This document shows, piece after piece, positions 32,395 to 39,182 of a stretch of DNA of 44,934 nucleotides. Under the pieces are notes generated by a model. That model made no database searches, was not told the origin of the DNA, and saw only the letters and a program-made list of their open reading frames with translations. The position numbers and the translations under genes were made by a program. Source of the DNA: a virus; the IMG/VR virus record IMGVR_UViG_3300021425_000059, positions 1-44,934 of that record; one strand, 5' to 3'. Within the stretch, counting starts at the first letter, position 1; each line of letters starts with the position of its first letter.

Positions 32395-32976
32395 CTAGAA
32401 GCGGAGGCCGATACCTGCAAGGATGCGACGCTGGCCACCCTCAAACTGGTCGTCGTAGGACCAGCTTACACGGCCATCAAGATAGACGTTCTCGGCAAGG
32501 TCCAGCTTGTAGCCAGCACCTACTTCGCCACCACGCCAGTCCAGAGACCAGCCGTCGAAGCCTACTTCAGTGTTAGCGAATGCGTACTCACCACCAACAA
32601 TCTGAGGATGGATGGAGAGTTCCAGATCAGCGGTAACCTCACCCCACTCGTTGCCGTCACCAAGGCCGATGATGTCGCCACCGTCTGCACCCCAGTTGTA
32701 GTTCAGGCCCGGAGTGATCTTGAACTTGCCAAGGTCTGCCTCAGTGTAAGCCCGTGCCTTGAAGTTGCTGTCAGTGGTGCCAGAGAGTTCTGCGAATGCA
32801 GATACAGCACCAGCAGCCACACCAGTACCGAGAGCAATAATAGTCTCGTCTTCAAAGGTGGTGCCAATCTCAAGGTAGGTATTGGAGGGGCTTGCGGTAT
32901 ATACCTCTTCTACCTGTGCTGCTGCTACACCGGCCAGTGCAACAGCGATAATGCCGGAAGTTAGAACCTGTTTCAT
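32395..32976 (-). CDS. Outer-membrane beta-barrel protein
   Basis: 193 aa. A clear Sec signal peptide (residues 1-20, VLTSGIIAVALAGVAAA) with AAA-Q cleavage. The mature part alternates amphipathic strands and glycine turns (TYLEIGTTFEDETIIALGTG, KFKITPGLNYNWG, LGDGNEWGEVTADLELSIHP) and ends with ILAGIGLRF, the C-terminal Phe signature recognised by the BAM assembly machinery. About eight strands are expected. Preceded by AGAGGAAAAA. As a phage product it may alter receptors, block other phages or change permeability. It is the last gene of the leftward transcript, right after the tmRNA. Confidence 0.82.
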   Translation of the reverse strand: MKQVLTSGIIAVALAGVAAAQVEEVYTASPSNTYLEIGTTFEDETIIALGTGVAAGAVSAFAELSGTTDSNFKARAYTEADLGKFKITPGLNYNWGADGGDIIGLGDGNEWGEVTADLELSIHPQIVGGEYAFANTEVGFDGWSLDWRGGEVGAGYKLDLAENVYLDGRVSWSYDDQFEGGQRRILAGIGLRF

Positions 32977-33006
32977 TTTTTCCTCTTATTATAATTATAA
33001 ACGAGT

Positions 33007-33022
33007 GGGGGCCGAAGCCCCC
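33007..33022 (-). terminator. UUCG hairpin at the 3' end of the tmRNA
   Basis: On the minus strand GGGGGC-TTCG-GCCCCC is a six-base-pair stem with a TTCG loop, followed by ACTCGTTTATAATT. It marks the end of the tmRNA coding piece and is probably both an RNA 3' stabiliser and a partial terminator before the outer-membrane gene. Confidence 0.75.
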
Positions 33023-33240
33023 TTCTGTTCCAAGGCCTCCCGTAGGCCCGTCTGTTATGCCGCAAGGGCTACAGAAGGTGCAACATAGTTGTTAGCACTT
33101 ATCAAGGTTGGTTCTTACGGAACCACTCGGTTGCCTCATTGTAGCGTCTAGTACCAGTCGATCCTAGTTCACCCCCATAGTTGGTGGAGGTGCGGGGTAC
33201 TGCCCCCCGGTCCTGCTTACTGTCTTCTACAAATCAACGG
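33007..33240 (-). ncRNA. ssrA: Permuted two-piece tmRNA (alphaproteobacterial type), tag ANNYVAPSVALAA
   Basis: Read on the minus strand. The acceptor piece comes first: CGGGG-GGCAGTA-CCCCG T-arm (33193-33209) and CACCTCC plus ACCA (33182-33192). Five bases later the coding piece opens with GGGGGTG (33170-33176), which pairs with CACCTCC (one G-T pair), and AACTAGGATCGACTGG, the usual tmRNA 5' motif. CTACAA (coding piece) pairs with TTGTAG (acceptor piece). A resume codon GCT starts tag ANNYVAPSVALAA, stop TAA (33055-33096). CCTTCTGT in the tag pairs with ACAGAAGG after the stop. It rescues stalled ribosomes and tags proteins for degradation. Acceptor 5' end is approximate. Confidence 0.9.
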
Positions 33241-33247
33241 CGAACAA

Positions 33248-33475
33248 CTAGACCAGCGTAAGGGTCTTATTTCCCTTGGGGGTGGTCCCTGTTTCTGCGT
33301 AGATAGAGAGCGCTTCTGACCAAGTGCCGGGGCCTAAATCGTCAAGGTACTTGAGCAGAGTCTTCTTTCTGATCCTGACTGGCACTCTAACAGCAGCGTT
33401 AAGGCTAACCCTGCCGTAGATCATATCAGCATCTTCTACAAGTTTCTTAAACTCTTTCAGGTTGTATGCTTTCAT
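33248..33475 (-). CDS. Hypothetical protein, 75 aa
   Basis: Basic protein with RVPVRIRKKTLLKYLDDLGP in the middle, possibly a small nucleic acid-binding or helical protein. It starts by ATGA overlap with the secreted protein gene (33472) and ends only about eight bases before the tmRNA acceptor piece, so the tmRNA is probably processed out of the same transcript. No family recognised. Confidence 0.65.
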   Translation of the reverse strand: MKAYNLKEFKKLVEDADMIYGRVSLNAAVRVPVRIRKKTLLKYLDDLGPGTWSEALSIYAETGTTPKGNKTLTLV

Positions 33476-33858
33476 AGGCTATCCAGTGGTGTGTACAGGT
33501 CGTAGAGGCTGTCCATATAGTTCATACCGCCCTCATACTCATCTATCATAGCGTTGAAGCCCACACAACCATTTTCTTGGATGTAGCCTCTGGCCTGCAT
33601 GAATGCCTCAAGGAACTGCCGCTTCTGTACCTCTATGACAGTCTCATCGCTAAACTCGTCCTGAGATGAGGTCATAATGGTAAGCAGAGCGCCCAGAAAG
33701 GCTGGTGTAGCCTCTGGGTCCAACTCTCCGCACTGAGCGATATGGGCTGCTGTAAGCGCCCCTATGTCCTTGGTGTCGCTCATAGCCTTCTGGATAGGCT
33801 CTTCAGCTAAGGCGACACCGGGGGCTGACAAGGCTAACCCCAACAAAAAGTACTTCAT
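33472..33858 (-). CDS. Secreted protein of unknown function, 128 aa
   Basis: Signal peptide KYFLLGLALSAPGVALA with probable ALA-EE cleavage at residue ~18. The mature part is helical and acidic with two Cys (HIAQCGELD, NGCVGFNA), which could form a disulfide in the periplasm. It is compact at ~110 residues. No family recognised. Periplasmic phage proteins near an outer-membrane protein could work in superinfection exclusion or envelope control. ATGA overlaps on both sides. Confidence 0.7.
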   Translation of the reverse strand: MKYFLLGLALSAPGVALAEEPIQKAMSDTKDIGALTAAHIAQCGELDPEATPAFLGALLTIMTSSQDEFSDETVIEVQKRQFLEAFMQARGYIQENGCVGFNAMIDEYEGGMNYMDSLYDLYTPLDSL

Positions 33859-34148
33859 TCTTCTTGGTCCTCTAAGGCTTCAATCATTGCTTTCAAGTAC
33901 CACTGCGCCTTCTTGAGGTCTTGTAGCTGCTTGCCCTTGTAGTCACTTCTGTGCAGGTACTTCATTACGTTTCCCTTGCAATAGGAAGGGAAGCCTTCTC
34001 CAAGTACTTGCTTAATGTAGTCAATGCACTCAATACCACCTTGATTGTAGTGTGGTGGACTGTTTACTTCGTCGCTGTACGGAATAGTCCGATTGACGTA
34101 CTGCTCTAAATGTTCTCCTGCATGAAGACTGAAATCCACTGTTTGCAT
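33855..34148 (-). CDS. DUF3310 protein (nucleotide kinase-like small phage protein)
   Basis: 97 aa. SPPHYNQGGIECIDYIKQVL followed by KGNVMKYLHRSDYKGKQLQD and LKKAQWYLKAMIEALE match DUF3310, a short domain widespread in T7-like and marine phages, sometimes found near nucleotide metabolism genes; molecular function is unclear. The first ~27 residues are extra. Its 5' end overlaps the PhoH gene by 43 bases. Confidence 0.88.
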   Translation of the reverse strand: MQTVDFSLHAGEHLEQYVNRTIPYSDEVNSPPHYNQGGIECIDYIKQVLGEGFPSYCKGNVMKYLHRSDYKGKQLQDLKKAQWYLKAMIEALEDQEE

Positions 34149-34795
34149 ACTTCGCTCCTAACGACATCATCTATTGTAAACTCGATAACCGGGACGCTCA
34201 CGTCATACTTCTTACTGAGGTAAACGATCTTAGCTAGACCGTTGGCCTCTTTGAGGTCTGACTGCTGAACGTCGCCATTAAGCACAATCTTAGACCCTTC
34301 TGCCACCCGTGTCAACAACATCTTTATCTCATGGGTGGTTATGTTCTGGGCCTCATCTACAATGATGAAGGAGTTCTCGAAGCTCCTGCCTCTCATTAAG
34401 GCTAAGGGGGCTATCTCGATGTTACCGTTCTTTAGTGCGGTATCGAGAACCCCCTTGCCCATCCATTGCTCTAGGACATCCAGAGTAGGCATTGCCCAAG
34501 GCGTAGCCTTATCTAAGACTCCACCGGGTAAGAACCCTATATCTTTGCCGACGGAGACGTGAGGTCTGGTTATGACGATCTTGTCTATGTCTTTGGCTAG
34601 ATACATCTGTGCAGCATACGAGGCTGCTATGTAAGTCTTACCCGTCCCCGCTGGTCCCAGAACTATCGTCTGTGGACTTGTTCTTAGGGCGTTTAGGTAC
34701 AGCTTTTGTCTTTCTGTCTTTGGTTGTAGAGGTGGCCTTCTTGGTGGTTGTGGTTGCTGCTTCTTGGACGACTTCCGACCAGCCGTTTTCGTCAT
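34106..34795 (-). CDS. phoH: PhoH-like ATPase
   Basis: 229 aa. Walker A GPAGTGKTY at about residues 47-55, TRPHVSVGKDIGFLPGG, Walker B FIIVDEAQN (~143-151) and LNGDVQQSD (~173-181) are the signature of PhoH family ATPases common in marine phages, perhaps linked to RNA metabolism or phosphate stress. A basic Pro/Gln-rich leader (KSSKKQQPQPPRRPPLQPK) precedes the core. The first 158 bases overlap the preceding nuclease-like gene in another frame; no internal start was found that keeps the Walker A region. Confidence 0.9.
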   Translation of the reverse strand: MTKTAGRKSSKKQQPQPPRRPPLQPKTERQKLYLNALRTSPQTIVLGPAGTGKTYIAASYAAQMYLAKDIDKIVITRPHVSVGKDIGFLPGGVLDKATPWAMPTLDVLEQWMGKGVLDTALKNGNIEIAPLALMRGRSFENSFIIVDEAQNITTHEIKMLLTRVAEGSKIVLNGDVQQSDLKEANGLAKIVYLSKKYDVSVPVIEFTIDDVVRSEVCKQWISVFMQENI

Positions 34796-35219
34796 GTCGA
34801 ATTAGTTTCGCTTCTTTAATTGGAATATGGAAGAACAGTTCCCCGGATCGGATGTTAGGACCGTAGGCTTGCTTAAGGGTTTCAGAGGTTAGCTGTTCGC
34901 CTTTTACGATCCAGCATTCTTTGCAGTCACCACGAAATACGAAGAACGTGATGATCGAGTGTTTCTTGAGCAACCGGGCTTTCCGGCCCGGAATACGGAG
35001 TTCGAGCCAGTCCTCCGGCCACTTTTCCTTCCAAGACGCTTTGACTTCTGCTTCACTGTAGTACGTTGCTCCCTGCTTGGTAGAGACTACATCTGCATAG
35101 TAGGTCTCATCAGTCCGCTTAATGCTGTGTCCCTCCTGCTCAAGGTAGCTTACTAGAGCGTCCTTAGCAGGAGTGTCGTACTTGTCGTAAAGATCTTTCT
35201 CAAACGGTTTGTAGGTCAT
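34638..35219 (-). CDS. PD-(D/E)XK nuclease-like protein, 193 aa
   Basis: The core (~residues 10-120) has YYADVVSTKQG then YYSEAEVKASW, an Asp followed at a distance by ExK, as in PD-(D/E)XK nucleases, with preceding helix DTPAKDALVSYLEQEGHSI and following strand SIITFFVFRGD. The C-terminal ~50 residues are a Lys/Thr/Ser-rich tail encoded in DNA that also encodes the PhoH N terminus. It could process branched DNA or packaging ends. Overlaps glutaredoxin by 20 bases. Confidence 0.6.
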   Translation of the reverse strand: MTYKPFEKDLYDKYDTPAKDALVSYLEQEGHSIKRTDETYYADVVSTKQGATYYSEAEVKASWKEKWPEDWLELRIPGRKARLLKKHSIITFFVFRGDCKECWIVKGEQLTSETLKQAYGPNIRSGELFFHIPIKEAKLIRHDENGWSEVVQEAATTTTKKATSTTKDRKTKAVPKRPKNKSTDDSSGTSGDG

Positions 35220-35436
35220 GCTTCTGGACTCCTTCGTAGCCTCCTAAATACTGGCCCTCATGGGTCCAGACTTGCGGTACTGTACTATAGCCTGCTTGCT
35301 TTAGCAAGTACCTAATCCATTGGTTCTTGTACTCAGTGATGTCAAATTCATCGTATGATATATCGTGGATGTCTAGGTGTTCCTTCACTGCACGACAGGA
35401 GGGGCAGTTAGGTTGGGTGATAACGGTCCAAGCCAT
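35200..35436 (-). CDS. Glutaredoxin
   Basis: 78 aa from ATG at 35436, which overlaps the ThyX stop (TGATG). The thioredoxin fold shows active-site CPSC (in QPNCPSCRAVKEHL, ~residue 10), the cis-Pro segment YSTVPQVW at ~50 and GGYEGV. It supplies reducing equivalents, most likely to the phage ribonucleotide reductase encoded two genes upstream in the same operon. Confidence 0.92.
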   Translation of the reverse strand: MAWTVITQPNCPSCRAVKEHLDIHDISYDEFDITEYKNQWIRYLLKQAGYSTVPQVWTHEGQYLGGYEGVQKHDLQTV

Positions 35437-36074
35437 CAAGCATTCTCCATCAGGGCTTTCCAAGAGACAGGGAACAGGTTCACCATTTCCTCAGCAATCT
35501 GGATTGCCACCTCTCGGGTTTCGGTTTGACTGTCAGGCCCGAGCCTCAGCTTACACATATCGGCAAAGGCATCAAGGCTACCAGACCACCACCAGCTAGT
35601 CATCATGGACTGTGGCAGCATCATACGAGCCTGCTCTGGCGCTACACCATAGGCCAGCATATACTCGTACATCTTCAGCACCCGGTCCATGATCTCGACG
35701 TACTGCTGCTGCATGAACTGCTGGTGTTCTTTCTCGAAAGCCTGACCAGAGCCTTGCTTCTTGTTCTCTGGCCGCTGCCGCCAGTGGTCAGGGCTGTAGA
35801 TGTCAGGCTCATTGTCAACGTACCTACGGCTCACCTCGTTCCAGCGCAGGAACTTATGCTTCACCAGTTGACGGGCTACAAACACAGGAGCATCCACCTT
35901 GAAGGTCACGAAGGCATGACCGAAGGGCGAGGTGTGCTTGTGCTTGGCGAGGTAGTGGATCAGCTTCTCATCTTTGTCGGAAAGAGACGAGGACTCCTTA
36001 TCAAAAGAAACCCTCGCCGAGTTTACTACCGACAGATCACTACCACAGTGATGCTTTAGTACTACGTTAATCAT
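35436..36074 (-). CDS. thyX: Flavin-dependent thymidylate synthase
   Basis: 212 aa. The ThyX signature appears as VKHKFLRWNEVSRRYVD near residue 75, where most members have RHRxxSxNExSxRY; here the first motif is KHK. HTSPFGHAFVTFKVDAPVF precedes it, and MPQSM-type PQSMMTSWWWSGSLDAFADM follows, a typical ThyX substrate region. It makes dTMP from dUMP with FAD and NADPH. It starts in ATGA overlap with the reductase and continues into glutaredoxin, forming a dNTP supply unit. Confidence 0.92.
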   Translation of the reverse strand: MINVVLKHHCGSDLSVVNSARVSFDKESSSLSDKDEKLIHYLAKHKHTSPFGHAFVTFKVDAPVFVARQLVKHKFLRWNEVSRRYVDNEPDIYSPDHWRQRPENKKQGSGQAFEKEHQQFMQQQYVEIMDRVLKMYEYMLAYGVAPEQARMMLPQSMMTSWWWSGSLDAFADMCKLRLGPDSQTETREVAIQIAEEMVNLFPVSWKALMENA

Positions 36075-37966
36075 GTCAGGTCTACGATCTCACAGCTATC
36101 TGCACTACAGGCCAGAGACTGCATGCCTGTAGTATTGTCCTCTGCTTCATATTCCCCTAGCTGGGTCCAGTCAATAGTCACTGGCATGAATGTTGCCAGA
36201 GCCTCATAGTCTTCCTTGCTGCACTCTTGGTAGGGGGCTTGCTGGTAGACATGATCAGAGTGTGGCAGAAAAGACACACCGGACATCTCGTCAAAGTGCT
36301 TGTAGACAAAGGCACCCACTTCCAGCCACTCGTCATCCTTGACGGTGATGGTCACAGACGGCTTGTGTTCACACCAGTGCCGCTGATACACCAGCCACGT
36401 CTCAAGCTGTTCTACAGCCGTCATGTCGTTGCGAGTGATGCAGTTGTCAGGGGCCTTTACCGGGAAGCTAAAGACAGTTGTGGTGTCAGGCTTCATCACA
36501 CAAGGCTCAGACGGAACACCAACATCCTGCATGAACTTGGTCAGAGGGTCTTTGTTGTCGCCTCTTACAGTGCGGACATAGTATTGGGAATGCCGAGCAT
36601 GAATACCAGAGGCACTATCCACAAGCTGAGATACCGTGCCAGACGGTTTAACACAGGTGATGGCTGCTGAGTGAGGAATGCCAAGACGGTCGGCCCACTC
36701 TGCATTAGTGCTAACTGCGACATCTCGTAAATGTTCAAGGGTCTTCTCCAGTCCAGCGTTCTTGCTGGTCATAAGCGGGTTGTCCATAATTCCCGTGAGG
36801 GACACACCAAGCAGACGCTCTTCCTCTGTGTTCTTCTGCCAGACCTTACGCAGGTATGGGAAGTCAGTATACTTGGACTGGATAGTGCCAAGGATCGTGG
36901 CAATCCGTACCTTGTTCTTCAGGGTGTCGATGGTGTCAGTAGCCCGTACTACAACCTCGGTCAGGTTACAGAACTGATACGGGCGCAAGATGATCTCTGA
37001 GCAGGGGTTAGTACCAAATTCCCACTCTGGGTCTCGACGCCCATTCTTGGCTGCTTGGTTCTTGGAGGCCTGCCGGTTGAAGATACCACGCTCACCAGAC
37101 TTGGACTCGATGAGGGACTGCCACTCTTTCATAAAGAGTTCTACGTCTGGCTTCTCGGTGGAGGCCACGGAGTTGTTAGCCAAGGCACGCTGGCCTTCGT
37201 TGTCCCACCAGTTGCCAGACTTGGCATTCCGCATGCGGTCGTCAGACAGGTTAGACAGGCTGATCATAGCGGAACGACGGACGCCACCTACCACTACGAC
37301 TTGACCAATCTTACACATCAGGTCGTGACACTCAAGCGAGGTCAGCTTGCGGCCCTGTGCTTTCTTGAAGATAGAGACAGCAAAGTTGAACAGGTCTACC
37401 AGAGGTGCAGGACCACTAGCACGGCCACCGAATGTCTTAAGGCGAGCGCCAGCAGGACGCACCTTAGAGACATCCCACTTAGGGATTTCGCCAGCCCACA
37501 GGAGGGACAGGACTTGACGCAGGGACTTAGCCCAGCCCTCTTTGCTGTCCTTGACCACTACGGTCGTCTCAGAGTCAAACAGCGTCTCTGGAACCTCTGG
37601 CAGCTTTGAGATGTACTGACGCTCCACAGAGAAGCCTACACCCGTGCCACAAAGCAGGATGAACATAGCCTCATCAAAGCTCTTAGGGTCGTCTACCGGG
37701 AGGTAGCTACAGTTGTAGCCGGAGGTGTTATCCCGTGTCAGAGCAGGACCAGCCGTCATCATAGCACGCATAGACGGCATGACTTCAAGGTTCAGGATAG
37801 CCTCTTCGATCTCAAAGGACTCAGGGCCACTGATTTTGACCACGTTCTCCATGTAACGTGAGACAGTCTCAGACCATGTTTCTCGACGGCCTTCGTTTTC
37901 GAGCCAGCGAGCGTATCGGGACTTAGCAATGAATTGCTGGTAAGATGTCGGTAGGTAGTTATCCAT
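36071..37966 (-). CDS. nrdJ: Class II (adenosylcobalamin-dependent) ribonucleotide reductase
   Basis: 631 aa from the ATG at 37966 (eight-base overlap with MazG). Features match monomeric B12-type reductases: SMRAMMTAGPAL, NTSGYNCSYLPVD with the first active Cys, FGTNPCSEIILRPYQFCNLT containing the radical-site Cys, KPSGTVSQLVDSASGIHARH, and a C-terminal redox pair in LACSADSC. No small subunit or metallocofactor gene is needed. It makes deoxynucleotides independent of oxygen but dependent on host B12, consistent with a marine alphaproteobacterial host. Confidence 0.95.
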   Translation of the reverse strand: MDNYLPTSYQQFIAKSRYARWLENEGRRETWSETVSRYMENVVKISGPESFEIEEAILNLEVMPSMRAMMTAGPALTRDNTSGYNCSYLPVDDPKSFDEAMFILLCGTGVGFSVERQYISKLPEVPETLFDSETTVVVKDSKEGWAKSLRQVLSLLWAGEIPKWDVSKVRPAGARLKTFGGRASGPAPLVDLFNFAVSIFKKAQGRKLTSLECHDLMCKIGQVVVVGGVRRSAMISLSNLSDDRMRNAKSGNWWDNEGQRALANNSVASTEKPDVELFMKEWQSLIESKSGERGIFNRQASKNQAAKNGRRDPEWEFGTNPCSEIILRPYQFCNLTEVVVRATDTIDTLKNKVRIATILGTIQSKYTDFPYLRKVWQKNTEEERLLGVSLTGIMDNPLMTSKNAGLEKTLEHLRDVAVSTNAEWADRLGIPHSAAITCVKPSGTVSQLVDSASGIHARHSQYYVRTVRGDNKDPLTKFMQDVGVPSEPCVMKPDTTTVFSFPVKAPDNCITRNDMTAVEQLETWLVYQRHWCEHKPSVTITVKDDEWLEVGAFVYKHFDEMSGVSFLPHSDHVYQQAPYQECSKEDYEALATFMPVTIDWTQLGEYEAEDNTTGMQSLACSADSCEIVDLT

Positions 37967-38339
37967 TGAACAAATCATCCAGTTTGGGCGGTTGATAGTT
38001 TGGGCCTTTGAGTACCTTGCCGTCTTGTCGCTTCAGTGGCTTACCGTCCAGCAGCTTGCTCATGTTGGAAGCATGCACACGGTTAAACACAGCATCCAGC
38101 GGCAGACCGAAGGTTACGGCTGCACCGTACACTACATAGAGCAAGTCTGCAAGCTCTTTTGTTAAGGCAGCTTTGTCTAGCTTGTCTGCCTCAAACTCAG
38201 CGATAACCTCGCTGGTTTCTTCTGCAATCAGGTTTGCCCTCAGCTTTAGAAGGGAGGGGGTAGGGTCTACACCTACCGGCTGTTGCATGGATCGAGTGAA
38301 GGTTTCTACTTTGTTGCTTTTAGTTATCGGGGGCATCAT
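37959..38339 (-). CDS. MazG-like nucleotide pyrophosphohydrolase
   Basis: 126 aa. NLIAEETSEVIAEFEADKLD and KELADLLYVVYGAAVTFGLP show the EExxE ... ELxDLLY pattern of all-alpha NTP-PPases (MazG superfamily), which hydrolyse NTPs such as ppGpp precursors or damaged dNTPs. The C-terminal GKVLKGPNYQPPKLDDLF is typical of phage members. Common in marine phages, where it may keep the host in a growth-like state. Start could be 38336 or 38339 (tandem ATG). Confidence 0.88.
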   Translation of the reverse strand: MMPPITKSNKVETFTRSMQQPVGVDPTPSLLKLRANLIAEETSEVIAEFEADKLDKAALTKELADLLYVVYGAAVTFGLPLDAVFNRVHASNMSKLLDGKPLKRQDGKVLKGPNYQPPKLDDLFNG

Positions 38340-38500
38340 TCTTCTTCTTGTCCCATTCCAAGGAGGGACACCATACCCATAACTATGCCAAGCATCAAGT
38401 TCATAATACCAAGAGTTAGCCCTAAAACCACTCCGGTGCCTACGATGATGAAGGGAGCCATCAGCCCCACCAGCATCGCCATATTAATCATCTGGTCCAT
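38336..38500 (-). CDS. Small two-span membrane protein, 54 aa
   Basis: Frame from ATG at 38500 to TGA overlapping the MazG start. Met-rich and hydrophobic throughout: segments LVGLMAPFIIVGTGVVLGLT and MNLMLGIVMGMVSLLGM, then GQEEE. It could be a second holin-type peptide or membrane anchor. Tight overlaps on both sides support it. Confidence 0.6.
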   Translation of the reverse strand: MDQMINMAMLVGLMAPFIIVGTGVVLGLTLGIMNLMLGIVMGMVSLLGMGQEEE

Positions 38501-38648
38501 CTTCTTCCTTGTACTGTTCTAAGTCAATGAAGCCTAACTCATCTAGTATTTCAAAGGCTTCTACAATGGTAAGGTTGCTATCAGCGAGTATTTGTCTGAC
38601 GCCATACTTCTGAATCAGATAACTAATGTACTGTTTCCCCCTCAACAT
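38484..38648 (-). CDS. Small hypothetical protein, 54 aa
   Basis: ATG at 38648 lies inside the end of the previous gene (26-base overlap) and the stop lies inside the next (17-base overlap). The sequence (YISYLIQKYGVRQILADSNL, then TIVEAFEILDELGFIDLEQY) is helical and resembles short conserved replication-operon proteins in marine phages; no function known. Confidence 0.6.
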   Translation of the reverse strand: MLRGKQYISYLIQKYGVRQILADSNLTIVEAFEILDELGFIDLEQYKEEDGPDD

Positions 38649-38856
38649 AACCAATCATGCTCTCCATGTTGCTCAAGTCCTCTTCGTCCCAAATAACGAA
38701 AGAGATATAGACCCCCATTTCTAGGTCAAGTTGAAACTGTGGAGCATTCACGAAATCTACACAACTAGCGTAAGGTCCGCTCCACAGTTCAACAAAGCCT
38801 CCTTGAGATTCAAGGTCCATCAGTCCGTAGACGTAGTAGGTTTCTGACTCTGACAT
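38623..38856 (-). CDS. Hypothetical acidic protein, 77 aa
   Basis: Aromatic, acidic, beta-rich (TYYVYGLMDLESQGGFVELW, LEMGVYISFVIWDEEDL). No family recognised; an anti-restriction or inhibitor protein would be compatible with the charge, but nothing specific supports that. It overlaps the endonuclease gene by 37 bases. Confidence 0.6.
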   Translation of the reverse strand: MSESETYYVYGLMDLESQGGFVELWSGPYASCVDFVNAPQFQLDLEMGVYISFVIWDEEDLSNMESMIGYVEGETVH

Positions 38857-39182
38857 AACTCTAAATAATGCTCCATGCTAACGACAGCCAGCCAAGGCTT
38901 TCGGTCTCCCCGTAGGAAGACTACAGGCTCATAGTAGCCGTCTTGTTTTGCTTGGTCAACATAGTTATAGAGAGTAGCAAAGTCTCTACGACGCTTAACT
39001 TCCACAGAAATGGGAAGGCTGTTTCGGGCTAGAGGGGACAGTTGGATGTCCTCTCCGTTTTGTCCCATCGCTGTAGACCTGACATCATCAGGCTTCAGAT
39101 GGGGAAAGGCTTTCAGGATAGCGTCTCTGACTTCTTGTTGTCCGAGCCGACCCTTCGCCTTGGAAGACCTAGCGTTAGCCAT
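38820..39182 (-). CDS. PD-(D/E)XK endonuclease-like protein, 120 aa
   Basis: Start set at the ATG at 39182, which overlaps the exonuclease stop by eight bases. Nuclease signature: GEDIQLSPLARNSLPISVEV followed by KRRRDFATLYNYVDQAK, giving D ... ExK, with a basic N terminus (ARSSKAKGRLGQQEV). It takes the place of the T7 gp3 endonuclease VII-like junction resolvase in this operon, so Holliday junction resolution or host DNA breakdown is likely. Confidence 0.78.
   Translation of the reverse strand: MANARSSKAKGRLGQQEVRDAILKAFPHLKPDDVRSTAMGQNGEDIQLSPLARNSLPISVEVKRRRDFATLYNYVDQAKQDGYYEPVVFLRGDRKPWLAVVSMEHYLELCQSQKPTTSTD

Noticed and set aside
33100-33240. Ordinary tRNA gene in the region ending CCA
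   Set aside because: No anticodon arm between the paired acceptor strands, and the halves are in permuted order; the tmRNA explanation accounts for all elements.
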